A DNA stretch of 63,735 nt from Catellatospora bangladeshensis. GTDB lineage: Bacteria > Actinomycetota > Actinomycetes > Mycobacteriales > Micromonosporaceae. A program made the position numbers and the translations under genes. Position 1 is the first letter of the stretch; each line of letters begins with the position of its first letter. The stretch is from the NCBI RefSeq assembly GCF_016862575.1, contig NZ_BONF01000018.1:1-63735 (forward strand). The letters run 5' to 3'. Shown in pieces: positions 63,564 to 63,735 of this stretch. The notes under the pieces were generated by a model. That model was given only the letters and a program-made list of their open reading frames with translations. It did not search any database and was not told the origin of the DNA.

Positions 63564-63735
63564 ATGTCCTGTGACGTATGCGGCCGTCAGATGCAAGCGA
63601 TGTACCAGTCTTCCCGTAAGACCGAATGGGTGTGCCGCTGGTGCTACGCGACGACGCACGTGGGCATCTATCCCGGAGAGGTGCTTCGTCCGCCGTACAG
63701 CTACAGGGTGTGGGAACGGGCGAACGTTGACGACC
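63564..63735 (+). CDS. Small zinc-ribbon protein, cut by window end
   Basis: The ATG at 63564 starts 57 codons that run out of the window. CDVCGRQMQAMYQ and EWVCRWCYATTH give two CxxC pairs about 20 residues apart, a single zinc ribbon. The rest (PYSYRVWERANVDD) is polar. No family can be named from this length. Confidence 0.55.
   Translation, partial: MSCDVCGRQMQAMYQSSRKTEWVCRWCYATTHVGIYPGEVLRPPYSYRVWERANVDD

Overview
The window is high-GC DNA with actinomycete gene style: many GTG starts, dense ATGA/TGATG stop-start overlaps and strong GC-rich hairpins. The families present (CsoR, CopZ, DUF305 lipoproteins, LuxR ATPases, DUF2795, DUF2510, Spo0M, an arsenate reductase of the low-molecular-weight phosphatase type) fit a filamentous soil actinobacterium, perhaps Micromonosporaceae. 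The family-level guess is inference only. No rRNA, tRNA or CRISPR array was seen.

Layout. 1-6.6 kb is an accessory edge: the N-terminus of an ISL3-type transposase cut by the window start, an unknown gene, an EamA exporter, a gene with an in-frame stop, and a tightly coupled trio of tyrosine integrase, small helix-turn-helix protein and a 763-residue protein with nine zinc ribbons on a catalytically dead recombinase-like domain. 6.8-14.6 kb holds a secreted two-headed metalloprotease (M4 endopeptidase plus M28 aminopeptidase), a LuxR-type ATPase regulator and a secreted YVTN beta-propeller protein.

15-36.7 kb is a metal and metalloid resistance island. The arsenic block (15.1-22.2 kb) has an arsR-aquaporin-arsC operon with a coupled 41-codon frame, further ArsR regulators, an ArsN-type acetyltransferase, a 55-residue four-cysteine protein, an ArsO-like flavoprotein with a cysteine-pair tail, an MFS transporter, an ArsR-ArsC fusion and a VOC protein. 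No ACR3 or ArsB pump is present, so arsenite would have to leave through the aquaporin or the MFS carrier. ChrA and a TetR-controlled membrane pair follow. The copper block (26.5-36.2 kb) has a CPD-type P-ATPase, an MFS exporter, two CopZ chaperones, CsoR, DUF305 and DUF6153-like proteins, a secreted His-rich protein and CopA. Six copies of one 15-bp palindrome of the form TACCC-n5-GGGTA lie in its promoters.

36.7-51.3 kb holds a TetR/metallo-hydrolase pair, a second DUF305 lipoprotein followed by a nested inverted repeat, a cyclase-family hydrolase, a glycosyltransferase, a PAS protein split by an apparent one-base frameshift, a STAS-HATPase fusion with a partner STAS protein, a decayed TnpB, a zinc alcohol dehydrogenase and a molybdopterin oxidoreductase with a small companion gene. 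51.3-57.1 kb is loosely packed with unknown genes and a mosaic of gene fragments copied from elsewhere in the window. 57.1-63.7 kb has a stress-type short-chain dehydrogenase, ArsR and MerR regulators, two coupled CorC/HlyC membrane proteins, Spo0M and the start of a small zinc-ribbon gene.
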